Shown here: positions 1 to 9,573 of the stretch, one piece after another | Layout of the letters: the number at the start of each line of letters is the position of its first letter | Numbering within the stretch: the stretch's first letter is position 1 | Source: Peteryoungia algae | Lineage (GTDB): Bacteria > Pseudomonadota > Alphaproteobacteria > Rhizobiales > Rhizobiaceae | Assembly (NCBI RefSeq): GCF_030369675.1 | Contig: NZ_CP128477.1 | Coordinates: 2,680,001-2,744,000, forward strand | Reading direction: 5' to 3' | Length of the DNA: 64,000 nucleotides | Position numbers and translations under genes: made by a program | The notes under the pieces: generated by a model | Database searches by the model: none | What the model saw: only the letters and a program-made list of their open reading frames with translations | Told to the model about the DNA's origin: nothing

Positions 1-2
1 AT

Positions 3-2417
3 GCACAGTCCGTTCCCGGTGGCGTCGGGTCCCTTGAGATCAAATGGTCCAAGGCGCCCTGCCGGTTCTGTGGCACCGGCTGTGGTGTTATGGTCGGCGT
101 CAAGGAAGGGCAGGTCGTCGCCACACACGGCGACATGCAAGCCGAGGTGAACCGCGGCCTCAACTGCATCAAGGGTTATTTCCTCTCAAAGATCATGTAT
201 GGCGAGGATCGCCTGACCACACCGCTCCTGCGCAAGCGCAACGGGCAGTATTCCAAGGACGGCGAGTTCGAACCGGTGAGCTGGGACGAAGCTTTCGACG
301 TCATGGCAGAGCAGTGCAAGAAGGTCCTGCGCGAAAAGGGACCCACCGCAGTCGGCATGTTCGGTTCCGGCCAGTGGACCATTTTCGAAGGCTATGCTGC
401 CACGAAGCTGATGCGCGCTGGCTTCCGCTCCAACAACCTAGACCCCAATGCCCGCCATTGCATGGCGTCGGCCGCCTATGCGTTCATGCGGACCTTCGGC
501 ATGGACGAACCCATGGGCTGCTACGACGACTTCGAGCACGCTGACGCCTTCGTACTCTGGGGCTCGAACATGGCCGAGATGCACCCGATCCTGTGGACAC
601 GCCTTGCGGACCGGCGACTGGGCCACGAACATGTAAAAGTCGCAGTACTCTCGACCTTCACCCACCGCAGCATGGATCTTGCAGACGTTCCGATCATCTT
701 CAAGCCGAGCACGGATCTGGCGATCATGAACTATATCGCTAATCACATCATCTCGACCGGTCGAGTGAACGAGGACTTTGTCCGCGCGCACACGACTTTC
801 ATGAAGGGCGTGGACGATATCGGATATGGTCTTCGACCGGACGATCCGCTCGAGATGAAGGCAAAGAACGTCGGCGACCCGACCAAGATGGAGCCGATCG
901 ACTTCGACAGTTTCAAGGCCTTTGTCGCAGATTACACTTTAGAAAAAGTCGCCGAGCTGACTGGGTCCGATCCGGGCTTTCTGGAGCAACTCGCTGAGCT
1001 CTATGCCAGTCCCGACACCAAGGTCATGTCTCTTTGGACCATGGGTTTCAACCAGCACACGCGCGGTGTTTGGGCAAACCACATGATCTATAATCTGCAT
1101 CTGCTGACGGGGAAGATCTCTGAACCGGGCAACGGCCCCTTCTCACTGACAGGCCAACCATCGGCCTGTGGAACGGCGCGCGAAGTCGGCACATTCGCGC
1201 ATCGCCTGCCGGCAGACATGGTGGTGACCAATCCGGAGCACCGACATCACGCAGAGGAGATCTGGAAACTCCCGGAAGGTCTTCTTCCCGACAAACCAGG
1301 ATACCATGCCGTAGAACAGGACAGGATGCTGAAGGACGGCAAGCTGAACTTCTATTGGGTTCAGGTCAACAACAACGTCCAGGCGGCCCCCAATACCAGC
1401 AACGAGACTTATCTCGGCTACAGGAACCCGGACAACTTCATTGTCGTCTCCGATGCCTATCCCACGATCACCGCCATATCTGCCGACCTCATTCTTCCGG
1501 CCGCCATGTGGGTCGAGAAGGAAGGAGCCTATGGCAATGCAGAGCGCCGAACACACGTCTGGCATCAACTGGTCAATGCGCCAGGATATGCGCGCTCGGA
1601 CCTATGGCAATTGGTGGAGTTTTCCAAACGGTTCACGACGGATGAAGTCTGGACCGAGGAGATCTTGGCGCAGAACCCGGACTACCGCGGCAAAACACTT
1701 TTCGAGGTGCTGTTTGCCAATGGCAAGGTGGACCGATACCCCCTCTCAGAGGTGGACGCCGACTATGCCAATCGCGAAGCCGAAGCATTTGGCTTTTATC
1801 TCCAGAAGGGCCTCTTCGAGGAATATGCGGAGTTTGGGCGCGGACATGGGCATGACCTGGCACCTTACGACGTCTACCATCAGGAGCGGGGCCTTCGTTG
1901 GCCGGTCGTCGACGGCAAGGAGACTAAATGGCGCTACCGGGAGGGTTATGACCCATATGTCAAACCCGGCGAAGGGGTGCGCTTCTACGGCAAACCCGAT
2001 GGACGTGCGGTCATCCTGGCTGTCCCCTATGAACCGCCGGCCGAATCGCCGGATGAGGAATACGATTTCTGGCTGGTCACAGGCCGGGTGCTGGAGCACT
2101 GGCACTCCGGTTCAATGACGATGAGAGTGCCCGAACTCTACAAGGCCTTCCCCGGCGCGCGCTGTTTCATGAATGCGGACGACGCCCGGAAACGTGGAAT
2201 CAACCAAGGGGCAGAAATCACGATCGTCTCGCGTCGCGGCGAGATGCGGACCCGAGTCGAGACCCGAGGCCGGAACCGCATGCCGCCAGGCGTAATCTTC
2301 GTTCCGTGGTTCGATGCCAGTCAACTGATCAACAAGGTGACGCTTGACGCCACCGATCCGATCTCCAAACAAACGGATTTCAAAAAATGTGCAGTCAAGA
2401 TCGTTCCCGTGGCCTGA
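3..2417 (+). CDS. napA: Periplasmic nitrate reductase catalytic subunit NapA (5' partial)
   Basis: Molybdoprotein that reduces nitrate to nitrite in the periplasm with electrons from NapB/NapC. The reading frame is open from the left edge, so the start and the Tat signal lie outside; 804 residues are visible of a family length near 830. The visible N-terminus has the [4Fe-4S] motif CRFCGTGC with the fourth Cys in GLNCIKGY. The segment NARHCMAS supplies the Cys that ligates Mo in NapA, followed by the strongly conserved DEPMGCYDD and [10 protein letters not shown]. The C-terminal molybdopterin dinucleotide-binding domain ([13 protein letters not shown]) is intact. An internal ATG at base 90 is not the start, because the Fe-S motif lies before it. 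The gene overlaps napB by 31 bases, indicating translational coupling in a napABC operon. Confidence 0.97.
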   Translation, partial: AQSVPGGVGSLEIKWSKAPCRFCGTGCGVMVGVKEGQVVATHGDMQAEVNRGLNCIKGYFLSKIMYGEDRLTTPLLRKRNGQYSKDGEFEPVSWDEAFDVMAEQCKKVLREKGPTAVGMFGSGQWTIFEGYAATKLMRAGFRSNNLDPNARHCMASAAYAFMRTFGMDEPMGCYDDFEHADAFVLWGSNMAEMHPILWTRLADRRLGHEHVKVAVLSTFTHRSMDLADVPIIFKPSTDLAIMNYIANHIISTGRVNEDFVRAHTTFMKGVDDIGYGLRPDDPLEMKAKNVGDPTKMEPIDFDSFKAFVADYTLEKVAELTGSDPGFLEQLAELYASPDTKVMSLWTMGFNQHTRGVWANHMIYNLHLLTGKISEPGNGPFSLTGQPSACGTAREVGTFAHRLPADMVVTNPEHRHHAEEIWKLPEGLLPDKPGYHAVEQDRMLKDGKLNFYWVQVNNNVQAAPNTSNETYLGYRNPDNFIVVSDAYPTITAISADLILPAAMWVEKEGAYGNAERRTHVWHQLVNAPGYARSDLWQLVEFSKRFTTDEVWTEEILAQNPDYRGKTLFEVLFANGKVDRYPLSEVDADYANREAEAFGFYLQKGLFEEYAEFGRGHGHDLAPYDVYHQERGLRWPVVDGKETKWRYREGYDPYVKPGEGVRFYGKPDGRAVILAVPYEPPAESPDEEYDFWLVTGRVLEHWHSGSMTMRVPELYKAFPGARCFMNADDARKRGINQGAEITIVSRRGEMRTRVETRGRNRMPPGVIFVPWFDASQLINKVTLDATDPISKQTDFKKCAVKIVPVA

Positions 2418-2878
2418 CAAGAGGCCGACTTGGTGCCGTTGCCCTGTTTGCAGCCTGTCTCATCGGCGGTGGCGTCGTCGCACAATCGGTTCCGCAATTG
2501 TCCGGCCCACCGCAACAGATGGAGAGCGCTCCGGCAAAAGCCTTGCCGAAATGGAATGTGGATGACGTGCGAAAGATGCGCGCCTATCCGGACCAGCCTC
2601 CCGTCATTCCGCACTCGATCGAGGGCTATCAGCTGTCGGTCAATACCAACAGATGCCTTTCCTGCCACAAGCGCGAGTTTACGGAAGGGTCCGGGGCGCC
2701 TATGATCAGCGTGACCCACTACATCACGCGGGAGGGGCAGATGCTGGCAGACGTCTCGCCGAGACGATATTTCTGCACAGCCTGTCACGTACCCCAGGCG
2801 GAGACAAGCCCCCTGGTCGGGAACACCTTCCGCGACATGAGCGACATGGGGGTCAAGCTGATGGGCGAGGAGCACTAG
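2387..2878 (+). CDS. napB: Diheme cytochrome c subunit NapB
   Basis: Small electron-transfer subunit of periplasmic nitrate reductase that passes electrons from NapC to NapA. The 163-residue product has an N-terminal hydrophobic export segment (about residues 15-33) and two CxxCH haem sites at Cys90-His94 and Cys130-His134. Surrounding blocks such as [12 protein letters not shown] and MISVTHY are typical of NapB and provide the distal haem ligands. The ATG at 2387 lies inside the end of napA; no better downstream start exists before the signal peptide. Two bases separate its stop from napC. Confidence 0.95.
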   Translation: MCSQDRSRGLTRGRLGAVALFAACLIGGGVVAQSVPQLSGPPQQMESAPAKALPKWNVDDVRKMRAYPDQPPVIPHSIEGYQLSVNTNRCLSCHKREFTEGSGAPMISVTHYITREGQMLADVSPRRYFCTACHVPQAETSPLVGNTFRDMSDMGVKLMGEEH

Positions 2879-2880
2879 AG

Positions 2881-3591
2881 ATGCAGAGACTCCGAAACCT
2901 GCTCTCATGGACATGGCGCATTCTGACGACGCCAGCGGCCACGCTCAGCCTGGCTTTCCTGACACTGGGCGGCTTCGTCGGCGGTGTGATGTTCTGGGGC
3001 GCGTTCAACACAGCACTTGAGCTGACCAATACGGAAGAGTTCTGCGTCGGTTGTCACGAGATGAAGAACAATGTTTACGAGGAGATGACGAGGACCGTAC
3101 ACTTCTCCAACCGATCCGGTGTCAGGGCGTCGTGCCCCGACTGCCATGTGCCCCACGAATGGACGGACAAGATTGCCCGCAAGATGCAGGCATCCAAAGA
3201 AGTCTGGGGCAAGATCTTCGGAACGATCAATACACGTCAAAAATTCCTGGATGAGCGATTACGGCTGGCCCAGCATGAATGGGCAAGACTGAAGGCCAAC
3301 GACAGCCTCGAATGCAGAAACTGCCACTCCTCCGTCGCCATGGACCTGTCGAAACAGACGGAACGCGCGGCGGAGATCCACACGCGCTATCTCCTGAGCG
3401 GCAAGGCAACCTGCATCGACTGCCACATGGGCATCGCGCATGAACTGCCGAACATGCAAGGGATCAATCCTGGCTGGAAGGTGCCGGAAGAGCTGGAAGG
3501 CAAGGAGCTTCCCACCGCATCGCCGGTCGATGAGCTACGCGACGCAATCGACCGAGCGCATAGCGGTCTTCTGGCCGATGGCGGGATCTGA
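2881..3591 (+). CDS. napC: Tetraheme quinol dehydrogenase NapC
   Basis: Membrane-anchored NapC/NirT-type cytochrome c that oxidises quinol and delivers electrons to NapAB. The 236-residue protein has one N-terminal membrane helix (about residues 18-40) and four CxxCH motifs (Cys55, Cys85, Cys145, Cys178), as expected. The ATG at 2881 was chosen because it follows the napB stop directly and precedes the membrane anchor; the frame stays open further upstream but that part does not resemble the family. It is the last gene of the visible nap operon and is followed by a strong hairpin. Confidence 0.95.
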   Translation: MQRLRNLLSWTWRILTTPAATLSLAFLTLGGFVGGVMFWGAFNTALELTNTEEFCVGCHEMKNNVYEEMTRTVHFSNRSGVRASCPDCHVPHEWTDKIARKMQASKEVWGKIFGTINTRQKFLDERLRLAQHEWARLKANDSLECRNCHSSVAMDLSKQTERAAEIHTRYLLSGKATCIDCHMGIAHELPNMQGINPGWKVPEELEGKELPTASPVDELRDAIDRAHSGLLADGGI

Positions 3592-3631
3592 TACGTGTGA
3601 GACCCGCCATCGAAACGGTTCACGAATAGCG

Positions 3632-3663
3632 ACGCCGCCGGGGATCAGCACCCCCGGCGGCGT
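3632..3663. terminator. Hairpin between convergent napC and pseudoazurin genes
   Basis: A 12-bp perfect stem (ACGCCGCCGGGG and its complement) with an 8-base loop lies between the napC stop and the convergent pseudoazurin stop. There is no long T run, so termination strength is uncertain; the position suggests a bidirectional terminator. Confidence 0.7.
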
Positions 3664-3693
3664 TGGCCAAGAAACATGTACTGGCGCGCGGCT

Positions 3694-4134
3694 TTACTGC
3701 GCCGCCGCAACGGCTGCATCAATCCGCTCGCGAGCTTTTTTCGGCAGCTTGGCGGCGTTGAAGGCGTCGAGATTGGCGGCCGGGGCATCCCCAACCAGAA
3801 TGGCAGCCACCATGCCCATACCGACATGGGGAGCGCATTTCACGCCATAGAGCCCTGGCACGTCGAACGTCACCTTGATTTCTTCGTTCATTTTGCCTTT
3901 GAACTCTGCGGCACCGTCCGGGATCATGCCCTTGATCACTTCGGCATTGTGGCCCTTGTCGGTCGGGATGAAGGTAACGGTGTCACCGGGGGCAACTTTC
4001 AAGCCGGCAGGCTCGAACACCATGGCACCCTCTGCACCTTTGTTCAGCATCTTCACTTCGAAATCGGCAGCGGCTGAAATCGCCGGAGCCGAAACCATGA
4101 GAACGGCTGCCATGATCACACTACGCAGTTTCAT
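3694..4134 (-). CDS. Pseudoazurin (blue copper electron carrier)
   Basis: Periplasmic type 1 copper protein that shuttles electrons to copper nitrite reductase. The 146-residue precursor has a cleavable signal peptide ending near SAAA, followed by a mature plastocyanin-like fold. Copper ligands are visible: His62 in GHNAEV, and Cys100, His103 and Met108 in the CAPHVGMGM loop, with the Cys-x2-His-x4-Met spacing of pseudoazurins. The start at 4134 was preferred because AAGGAG sits six bases upstream; in-frame starts further upstream lack this. A TTGCG-N4-ATCAA site lies 70-83 bases upstream, consistent with induction together with nirK. Confidence 0.93.
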   Translation of the reverse strand: MKLRSVIMAAVLMVSAPAISAAADFEVKMLNKGAEGAMVFEPAGLKVAPGDTVTFIPTDKGHNAEVIKGMIPDGAAEFKGKMNEEIKVTFDVPGLYGVKCAPHVGMGMVAAILVGDAPAANLDAFNAAKLPKKARERIDAAVAAAQ

Positions 4135-4203
4135 TTTCATCTCCTTACACAGGAACACCTCGTTCCGTTGGAGAAGTGATAGGCCAGGATGAACAGGCCT
4201 TCT

Positions 4204-4217
4204 TTGCGCAATATCAA
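4204..4217 (-). promoter_or_regulatory. NnrR/FNR-type box upstream of pseudoazurin
   Basis: The 14-mer TTGCGCAATATCAA fits TTGnn-N4-nnCAA, combining an NnrR-like half site (TTGCG) with an FNR half site (ATCAA). It ends 70 bases before the pseudoazurin start and also lies just beyond the nnrR stop. Confidence 0.65.
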
Positions 4218-4238
4218 GTACGGGAACGCTTCACCTGA

Positions 4239-4940
4239 TTATCGACGCTCCGGAAGAGAATCCGCCAGCGACGCAAGTTCAACCATATCCCGCACAAGAA
4301 GTTTTTGCCGACCGCCTTCGATCAGCCCCCGGCTCTCCCAGGCACTGAATATGCGCGACACCGTATGCACCGTCGTTCCGGTCATTTCCGCGATGTCCTG
4401 CCGCGAAATCGGGAAATCGATCCGTATTCCCGCAGCCTCTGCACGACCCGCTTTTTGAGCCAGCCGCAGCACCGTATGCGCAACCCTCTTCTCGACTTCC
4501 TGCGTGGACATTTCGCGAATGCGGACATGCGCTTCCTCGAGTCTTTGTCCGATCGTCTCCATCGCACTGACCGCGAGCCTGGGATTGCGCTCCACAAATC
4601 GCGGCCACAGCTCTGTCGGCCAGGACAAAACAATACTCTCGGCGGCGGCGAGGGCTGTTCCGGGATAATCGTGACGCTGGAGTGCCTTTGCAAAGCCGAA
4701 GAGATCGCCCGGATGCACAACACGGACAATGATCTGCTGGCCTGCACTGGTGACCTGGGTAACCTTGAGGCGACCATGCAGAAGTAGAAAAAAATAGGAG
4801 GCAGGCTGACCCTGTTCAAACACGGACTCACCGATCGGCAGCCGCCTCGTCTGCGCGGGAACGAGCAGTGCGTCCAGCTCGTCATCCGTCATCTTGTCGA
4901 ACAATGACAATGACTTGATGATCGTCCGATCAAGTTTCAA
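4239..4940 (-). CDS. nnrR: Crp/Fnr-family nitric-oxide-responsive regulator, NnrR type
   Basis: Transcription factor predicted to activate nir, nor and nnrS genes in response to NO. An N-terminal cyclic-nucleotide-binding-like domain (about residues 10-120) is followed by a long dimerisation helix and a C-terminal Crp-type helix-turn-helix (recognition segment TTVHTVSRIF). There is no cysteine at all, so it cannot hold an FNR iron-sulfur cluster; this agrees with the haem or NO-sensing NnrR/DNR branch. In the recognition helix His replaces the Glu found in FNR, as I recall for NnrR proteins. A TTG start at 4940 gives MKLDRT with GGAGAGGGA upstream at good spacing; an ATG at 4967 is the alternative. 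Genetic context with nirK, nirV and pseudoazurin supports the assignment. Confidence 0.85.
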   Translation of the reverse strand: MKLDRTIIKSLSLFDKMTDDELDALLVPAQTRRLPIGESVFEQGQPASYFFLLLHGRLKVTQVTSAGQQIIVRVVHPGDLFGFAKALQRHDYPGTALAAAESIVLSWPTELWPRFVERNPRLAVSAMETIGQRLEEAHVRIREMSTQEVEKRVAHTVLRLAQKAGRAEAAGIRIDFPISRQDIAEMTGTTVHTVSRIFSAWESRGLIEGGRQKLLVRDMVELASLADSLPERR

Positions 4941-5040
4941 AACAAATCCCTCTCCCGCCACCAGCATGCATCATCCGGGCTCGGGAGAGACCAATAACGG
5001 CTGTATCGGCGAGTGTCCAATGCGACGGGTGCAAACTATA

Positions 5041-5934
5041 TCACAAGGCACCAATCGAAAAGAGCAAAGGAGCGTACCAGCGACGATCTTCAACCAGCCG
5101 GAAGCCGACATGGTCAGGGGGAACTCCGACAGAGCAGCCACCGCTTTTCGGGTCGCGGATGAACGAACTCAATGGCGATCTATGTTTGCCGGCGGCGATA
5201 TAGACACCGCAGGCTTCGATTGCGACTGACTGACCACCACTGACGAGATCGACGCGCCGGTTGCATGTGGTCGTCCATTCCCAGACATTGCCGGCAAAAT
5301 CGGCAAGGCCATGCTCGTTCTCACCGAAGCTTCCGTAGGGAAGCGGCTCCGGCTCCTTCGACCTCTTGCGCGCCGCCTCGCGCTCATAGTCGGCGAGCCA
5401 ACGCAATGCCGGGTTCCTGTTGTCCGGATCTATGCCGAGAGCGTCATCAGGAAACTTGGTGCCAGCGGCAAAAGCCAGCTCGACGTCGCTCGGCAGGCGC
5501 CAGAGTCCGCCGCTCTTTTCCGAAAACCACCGCGCATAAAGTGTTGCATCGTCATGGCTGACGCCCGTGGCCGGCATGTCCGGGCGCGATGGCGTGGCCG
5601 ATTCCCGGGCTGGGCAGGCACCATCGGCAACACAGGCGTCATAATCCTGGGTGCTCACCTGATACTTCATGATGGTGACTGGTGCCACCAGCGTTTCATC
5701 GGCCTTCGGACCGTCAACTGCATAGCCGGCACGATAATATTCACCGGGCTGACGATAGACGAACGTTCCGGGGGCCACCGAGATGGTTTGCGGCGCGGTC
5801 ACATCCGCGCCCTCTAGCCGCACGATGCCGGACTGGACCCCGACCGCGATCGACAAGCCGCCAATCAGAAAAAGCGGCAAGGCCACCGAGGCGATTGGGT
5901 TGAAATGTCTGGGTGTGTTGATGGCGCCGAACAT
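5041..5934 (-). CDS. nirV: NirV-like protein with FGE-sulfatase domain
   Basis: Protein of the formylglycine-generating-enzyme-like (sulfatase-modifying factor) fold that accompanies nirK in many denitrifiers; its exact role is not established. About 297 residues. One N-terminal membrane segment (PIASVALPLFLIGGLSIAVGV) is followed by the FGE-like domain with the hallmark blocks APVTIMKYQVS, WRLPSDVELAFAAG, GLADFAGNVWEWT and VGFRL. The C-terminal region has scattered cysteines rather than the paired catalytic cysteines of true FGE. The ATG at 5934 was preferred over a TTG at 5961, which has no ribosome site. It lies 69 bases downstream of nirK on the same strand, behind a strong hairpin. Confidence 0.85.
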   Translation of the reverse strand: MFGAINTPRHFNPIASVALPLFLIGGLSIAVGVQSGIVRLEGADVTAPQTISVAPGTFVYRQPGEYYRAGYAVDGPKADETLVAPVTIMKYQVSTQDYDACVADGACPARESATPSRPDMPATGVSHDDATLYARWFSEKSGGLWRLPSDVELAFAAGTKFPDDALGIDPDNRNPALRWLADYEREAARKRSKEPEPLPYGSFGENEHGLADFAGNVWEWTTTCNRRVDLVSGGQSVAIEACGVYIAAGKHRSPLSSFIRDPKSGGCSVGVPPDHVGFRLVEDRRWYAPLLFSIGAL

Positions 5935-5966
5935 GGCGATTTCCAACGAGCTTGAGAACAAATGTG

Positions 5967-5991
5967 CCGGGGCGCCCTGGCGGCGCCCCGG
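5967..5991 (-). other. Stable hairpin between nirK and nirV
   Basis: A perfect 10-bp GC-only stem (CCGGGGCGCC and its complement) with a 5-base loop lies between the nirK stop and nirV start. Without a T run it is more likely a partial terminator or a 3' stabiliser of nirK mRNA that lowers nirV expression. Confidence 0.6.
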
Positions 5992-6003
5992 ACTGCGGTT
6001 CGA

Positions 6004-7143
6004 TCAGCTTTCCGGATTAACAACGGCGGTCATCAGGTCATCGTTCCAGTCGCCGGTGACCTTGAAGTGGGCGGCAGCGCCCTTCTCGAAGGCTTCGATC
6101 AGGTTGTGGTTGACATAGGCGTAGATGCCCGGCTGCTGGAAGGTGTAGTAGGCAGCGCCCGCAGCACCACCGGGAATGAACCAGGTTTCCTGGTCGAGTT
6201 CTGGCGGGTTGGCGAACTTGCCGGTCGCCCAGACATAGTCGCCATGACCACCGATCAGGTGCGGTCGCGTGTCACGATTGGCCTGCGAATGCAGGATCAG
6301 CACCCGGTCGCCGACTTCAGCGGTCAAGGCATTGTCGCCGGTCAGGGCTCCGACCGCACCGTTGAAGACGATATGGCTCGGCGTCAGCGTGTTCATGACT
6401 TCAAGCACGTCCGAGTAGGCATCGCCGGCACTTTCGTATTTCTTGTAATTGCCGTCAGCATCCTTTGGCACATAGAAGTCCTGCTCGCCGACATAATACA
6501 CCTTGTCGTACGGCAGATCATTGCCCTCGTGGTCCTTCAGGCCCTCCCGCGGGAGAACCATGATCGCGCCGTTCATACCGGCCGTCACGTGCCACGGCAC
6601 CATACCGGGAGGTGCGCAGTGATAGACGAAGACGCCGGCCTTGGTGGCTTTGAAGCGGAGCACGGCCTTCTCGCCCGGGTTGACCAGCGTCAGGGCCCCA
6701 CCACCAAGCGCACCGGTTGCCGAATGGAAGTCGATATTGTGCTGCAGGCTGTTGGTGTCGGGATTGATCAGCGTCAACTCGACATAATCGCCTTCATGAA
6801 CGACCATCATGGGACCGGGCACCGAACCATTGAAGGTCATGGCATGGACTTCCGTGCCAGCGTCGTCGACGATGATCTTCTTTTCCTCAATGGTAAGCGT
6901 GAACTCGACGACCTTCGGCGGACCTTCTGCCTTCTGCGAATGGGCATGGACGAAGGGGGGCGCAATCAGATCGACCTTCACGCGCTTCAGCTTGGCGATG
7001 TCAGCGGCAACGGCTGCAGCATTGGTCTTGATGTCGCCGCCTTCGGCGCGTGCCACAGTACCCGTCAAGACAGGCACAAGTGCGCTTGCAAAGACAGCCC
7101 CCGCAAGCATTGTTCTTCTGGTCAAATTGAACGCATGGGTCAT
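6004..7143 (-). CDS. nirK: Copper-containing nitrite reductase NirK
   Basis: Periplasmic trimeric enzyme reducing nitrite to nitric oxide. The 379-residue precursor has a Tat signal ([11 protein letters not shown]) and two cupredoxin domains. Type 1 copper ligands are His135, Cys176, His185 and Met190; type 2 copper ligands are His140, His175 and His346. The catalytic Asp138 (in NIDFH) and His295 (in [13 protein letters not shown]) are both present, so it should be active. Length matches class I NirK. The promoter region holds an FNR/NnrR-like box about 80 bases upstream, and nirV follows downstream. Confidence 0.97.
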   Translation of the reverse strand: MTHAFNLTRRTMLAGAVFASALVPVLTGTVARAEGGDIKTNAAAVAADIAKLKRVKVDLIAPPFVHAHSQKAEGPPKVVEFTLTIEEKKIIVDDAGTEVHAMTFNGSVPGPMMVVHEGDYVELTLINPDTNSLQHNIDFHSATGALGGGALTLVNPGEKAVLRFKATKAGVFVYHCAPPGMVPWHVTAGMNGAIMVLPREGLKDHEGNDLPYDKVYYVGEQDFYVPKDADGNYKKYESAGDAYSDVLEVMNTLTPSHIVFNGAVGALTGDNALTAEVGDRVLILHSQANRDTRPHLIGGHGDYVWATGKFANPPELDQETWFIPGGAAGAAYYTFQQPGIYAYVNHNLIEAFEKGAAAHFKVTGDWNDDLMTAVVNPES

Positions 7144-7221
7144 GATCTTTTCTCCTTGTCGTGCAGAGAGCGTTTCGCCCGATCTGTTGACATTGTTTTA
7201 CTTCATGACGCGCGGTTCTAA

Positions 7222-7235
7222 TTGATCTGGAACAA
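7222..7235 (-). promoter_or_regulatory. FNR/NnrR box for nirK
   Basis: TTGATCTGGAACAA matches TTGAT-N4-ATCAA with one mismatch. It is 79-92 bases upstream of the nirK start, which suits activation at -41.5 with a leader of about 45 bases. Confidence 0.65.
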
Positions 7236-7299
7236 TGATATCTATTCTTCACGGTGCGACGTTCAGCCGCCAACAAAGCAATGGATTAATCTCGGTCAT

Positions 7300-7313
7300 T
7301 TGATCGAAATCAA
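7300..7313 (+). promoter_or_regulatory. Perfect FNR-type box for nnrS
   Basis: TTGATCGAAATCAA is a perfect TTGAT-N4-ATCAA palindrome in the divergent nirK/nnrS region. It ends 60 bases before the chosen nnrS start at 7373, which argues for that start over one at 7319. Confidence 0.8.
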
Positions 7314-7372
7314 TTACTTTGCTTGACGATTTCTTGAAGCAGCATTTCCCGCAGAGGGTGGAGACCAGTTTC

Positions 7373-8617
7373 ATGACGGATCGAGAAAAGTCGGCCATTG
7401 GCGGCATTCCACGCGGCCTTGGGCGCGATGGTCTCGTCCTGCTCTCCTACGGTTTCAGGCCATTTTATCTTGGAGCCGGATTGTGGGCCATTGCAACGAT
7501 GGCAGTCTGGATGTCCGCCCGCCAGGGCTGGCTCGACCTCGCTGGCAGCTACGGACAATCCGCCTGGCACGCACATGAACTCTTGTTTGGTTTCATGCCG
7601 GCGGTTCTGGTCGGCTATTTGATGACGACCGTGCCAAACTGGACGGGTCGCTTTCCACTGTCAGGCCTGCGGCTTGCACGCCTCGTGCTCATCTGGCTTG
7701 CGGGCCGGGTCTCCATGCTGATGGTTGGCAACACGACGCCCCTGATCACACTCCTGATCGACTGGATATTCCTCCCACTCTTCGCATTTTTCTGCCTGAG
7801 GGAGGTCTGGGCTGCAAAACGGATTGCGGATGCCAAACCTATCCTCTCCGTTACGCTTCTTGCCTTTTTCAATGGCGGGTTTCACGCCGCAGCCATGACC
7901 GGAGGCGACGTGAGCGCCTGGGCACGGGCAGGTCTGTCCGTCTATATCCTGTTGATAGCTGCGACCGCCAGCAAGCTTATCCCGAGCTTCACAAACAACT
8001 GGCTTGCCCAGGCAGGCAGGCCACGCCTCGCCGCGGGAAATCGCATGATCGACCGCTTCGTACTTGTCACCACGCTGCTTGCAGCGATGATGTGGACATT
8101 GGTGCCGTCAGGACTTCTTACGGCCATCATGGCGGTTGTTGCCGCAGGCTCGCATCTGCTTCGCCTAGGAGCATGGTTCAGGCCCGCCATACTGCGGTCA
8201 TCCCTGATCACAGCCATGCAGATTTCCTACGGGTTCATCCCTCTCGGGCTCCTGGGTCTCGGAGCAACCGCACTCGACATGCTCGACCCGATCACTGCAA
8301 TGCATCTACTTGCCATCGGCGCTGTATCGGGAATGATGCTCGCGATCATCAACCGTTCAATCCGGCTTCACACCGGCCGGAATGGAAAGCTGTCCTGGCC
8401 TCAGCGATTGTCGGTTCCATGCGTGCTGCTGGCGGCAGGCATGCGCAGCAGTGCCGATCTCGTTCCCGGATTTTATGAGGCCCTGCTTGGGACGGCCGGT
8501 CTATTTTGGATCGCCGGTTTTGTCTTCTTCCTGTGCGATAGCGCAGGACTGCTATGTAACGTTCAGCGACAACCCGGCCGTCAGCCCTCGTCGCCGACGC
8601 GGATCAGCATGCGATAG
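7373..8617 (+). CDS. nnrS: NnrS family haem-copper membrane protein
   Basis: Polytopic inner-membrane protein of the NnrS family, linked to resistance to NO and dinitrosyl-iron stress in denitrifiers. 414 residues with about 12 hydrophobic helices. Conserved histidine-bearing blocks are visible: WHAHELLFGFMPAVLVGY, TVPNWTG, FNGGFHAAAM and SIRLHTGR. The start at 7373 has GGTGGAG upstream and places the FNR box at promoter distance. It is divergent from nirK. Its last 37 bases overlap the end of a convergent DUF2249 gene. It is one of three nnrS paralogues in the window. Confidence 0.92.
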   Translation: MTDREKSAIGGIPRGLGRDGLVLLSYGFRPFYLGAGLWAIATMAVWMSARQGWLDLAGSYGQSAWHAHELLFGFMPAVLVGYLMTTVPNWTGRFPLSGLRLARLVLIWLAGRVSMLMVGNTTPLITLLIDWIFLPLFAFFCLREVWAAKRIADAKPILSVTLLAFFNGGFHAAAMTGGDVSAWARAGLSVYILLIAATASKLIPSFTNNWLAQAGRPRLAAGNRMIDRFVLVTTLLAAMMWTLVPSGLLTAIMAVVAAGSHLLRLGAWFRPAILRSSLITAMQISYGFIPLGLLGLGATALDMLDPITAMHLLAIGAVSGMMLAIINRSIRLHTGRNGKLSWPQRLSVPCVLLAAGMRSSADLVPGFYEALLGTAGLFWIAGFVFFLCDSAGLLCNVQRQPGRQPSSPTRISMR

Positions 8618-9105
8618 GCACGCTTCGACGCGTCAAGATTGCCAACCCATTGGTGACCACGTTTTTCAAGCTCCGCTGCCAAGAAGCGAGACTCCTCGGA
8701 AAAAACCGCGAAGAGAACTTCACCGGGTTCCATCAGGTCGATCAGCGAGAGAACCTTCTCCATCGGTGCCGGCGGCTCATGATTGGTGAGGTCGATCTGC
8801 CACAGGGGATCGGGCCACGCCGCCGCTTCTTCAGCCCCAAGGGAATGGAATATCTTTGCAGATGCTTCGATGGCCGGGGAAAACAAGACTTCCCAGTCGC
8901 CGCCATCCAACTCCTTGATCTCCGCAGAATAGCCGCGCCGCGCCATGACGCTCAAAAGGGGCACAGGTTGAAAGGTTGCCAAGAGCCGCAAGCCTTCGCC
9001 AGGCTCCAAGGACTGCACCGCCTCCATGATCGCGGGAAATGGCTCACCACCCTCGCGAAGAATGGGCCGCACGTCGAGCTCCCTGTAGTTGATCGCTGTC
9101 GACAT
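8581..9105 (-). CDS. Tandem DUF2249 domain protein
   Basis: 174-residue soluble protein made of two repeats of the DUF2249 domain (about residues 5-75 and 98-172). Both halves carry the pattern LDxRPxxR / IDLTNHEPPAPM followed by LEPGEGLRLLATFQP or MEPGEVLFAVFSEE. DUF2249 proteins have no proven biochemical role but recur in denitrification and NO-response loci. It lies 100 bases downstream of a second, single-domain DUF2249 gene on the same strand, so the two probably form one operon. Its 3' end overlaps the end of nnrS in convergent orientation. Confidence 0.85.
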   Translation of the reverse strand: MSTAINYRELDVRPILREGGEPFPAIMEAVQSLEPGEGLRLLATFQPVPLLSVMARRGYSAEIKELDGGDWEVLFSPAIEASAKIFHSLGAEEAAAWPDPLWQIDLTNHEPPAPMEKVLSLIDLMEPGEVLFAVFSEESRFLAAELEKRGHQWVGNLDASKRAYRMLIRVGDEG

Positions 9106-9116
9106 GTAACCTCCCT

Positions 9117-9144
9117 GTTTGCGATTCCCAGTTTGCGATTCCCA
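9117..9144 (+). repeat. Tandem 14-bp repeat between the two DUF2249 genes
   Basis: GTTTGCGATTCCCA occurs twice back to back, just upstream of the tandem DUF2249 gene. Each unit contains a TTGCG half site but no matching CAA half site. Confidence 0.85.
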
Positions 9145-9205
9145 GGATTAAATCGCACCGAATGCACGCGGAGCGACCGACGAATACCGACCGCTCCAAC
9201 GCAGT

Positions 9206-9490
9206 TCAATGGTCACCACCGCAGTTGCAGTTGCAGCCCTCGTGTTTCTTCCGGCGAATGCGGACTTCCCATATTTCCGGACCGCGGGAAAGGTATTCCC
9301 ACCCGAACATCCCGTCATAGTGCGTTTCGAGGTGGTAATAGAGCGGAACCGGATCATGATCGACGGTCAGGATCAACTGATAATCCGGGAGCAGAGAATT
9401 CAACATTCCGAATATGCGGGGATGCCTTTCCACGCGGGGAACTTCTCGCACATCGAGTTTGAGAACATGATCTTCGACAGCAGTCATTCG
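9206..9490 (-). CDS. DUF2249 domain protein with Cys-rich C-terminal tail
   Basis: 94-residue single-domain DUF2249 protein. It starts with a LDVREVPRVERHPRIFGML block and has LLPDYQLILTVDHDPVPLYYHLE in the middle; it ends in CNCNCGGDH, a short cysteine/histidine tail that could bind a metal. The ATG at 9490 was chosen where family similarity starts; the frame is open further upstream. It is divergent from hemN, with a TTGnn-N4-nnCAA site midway between the two starts. It probably heads an operon with the downstream two-domain DUF2249 gene. Function unknown. Confidence 0.82.
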   Translation of the reverse strand, partial: RMTAVEDHVLKLDVREVPRVERHPRIFGMLNSLLPDYQLILTVDHDPVPLYYHLETHYDGMFGWEYLSRGPEIWEVRIRRKKHEGCNCNCGGDH

Positions 9491-9573
9491 GTCGCTTTCT
9501 TCCATGGAGGTTTGCAGGGCGCATGCAGCTCGGCCGCACCACAGGACATTGAAGCGCTTGTGCGCGGGCTTCG

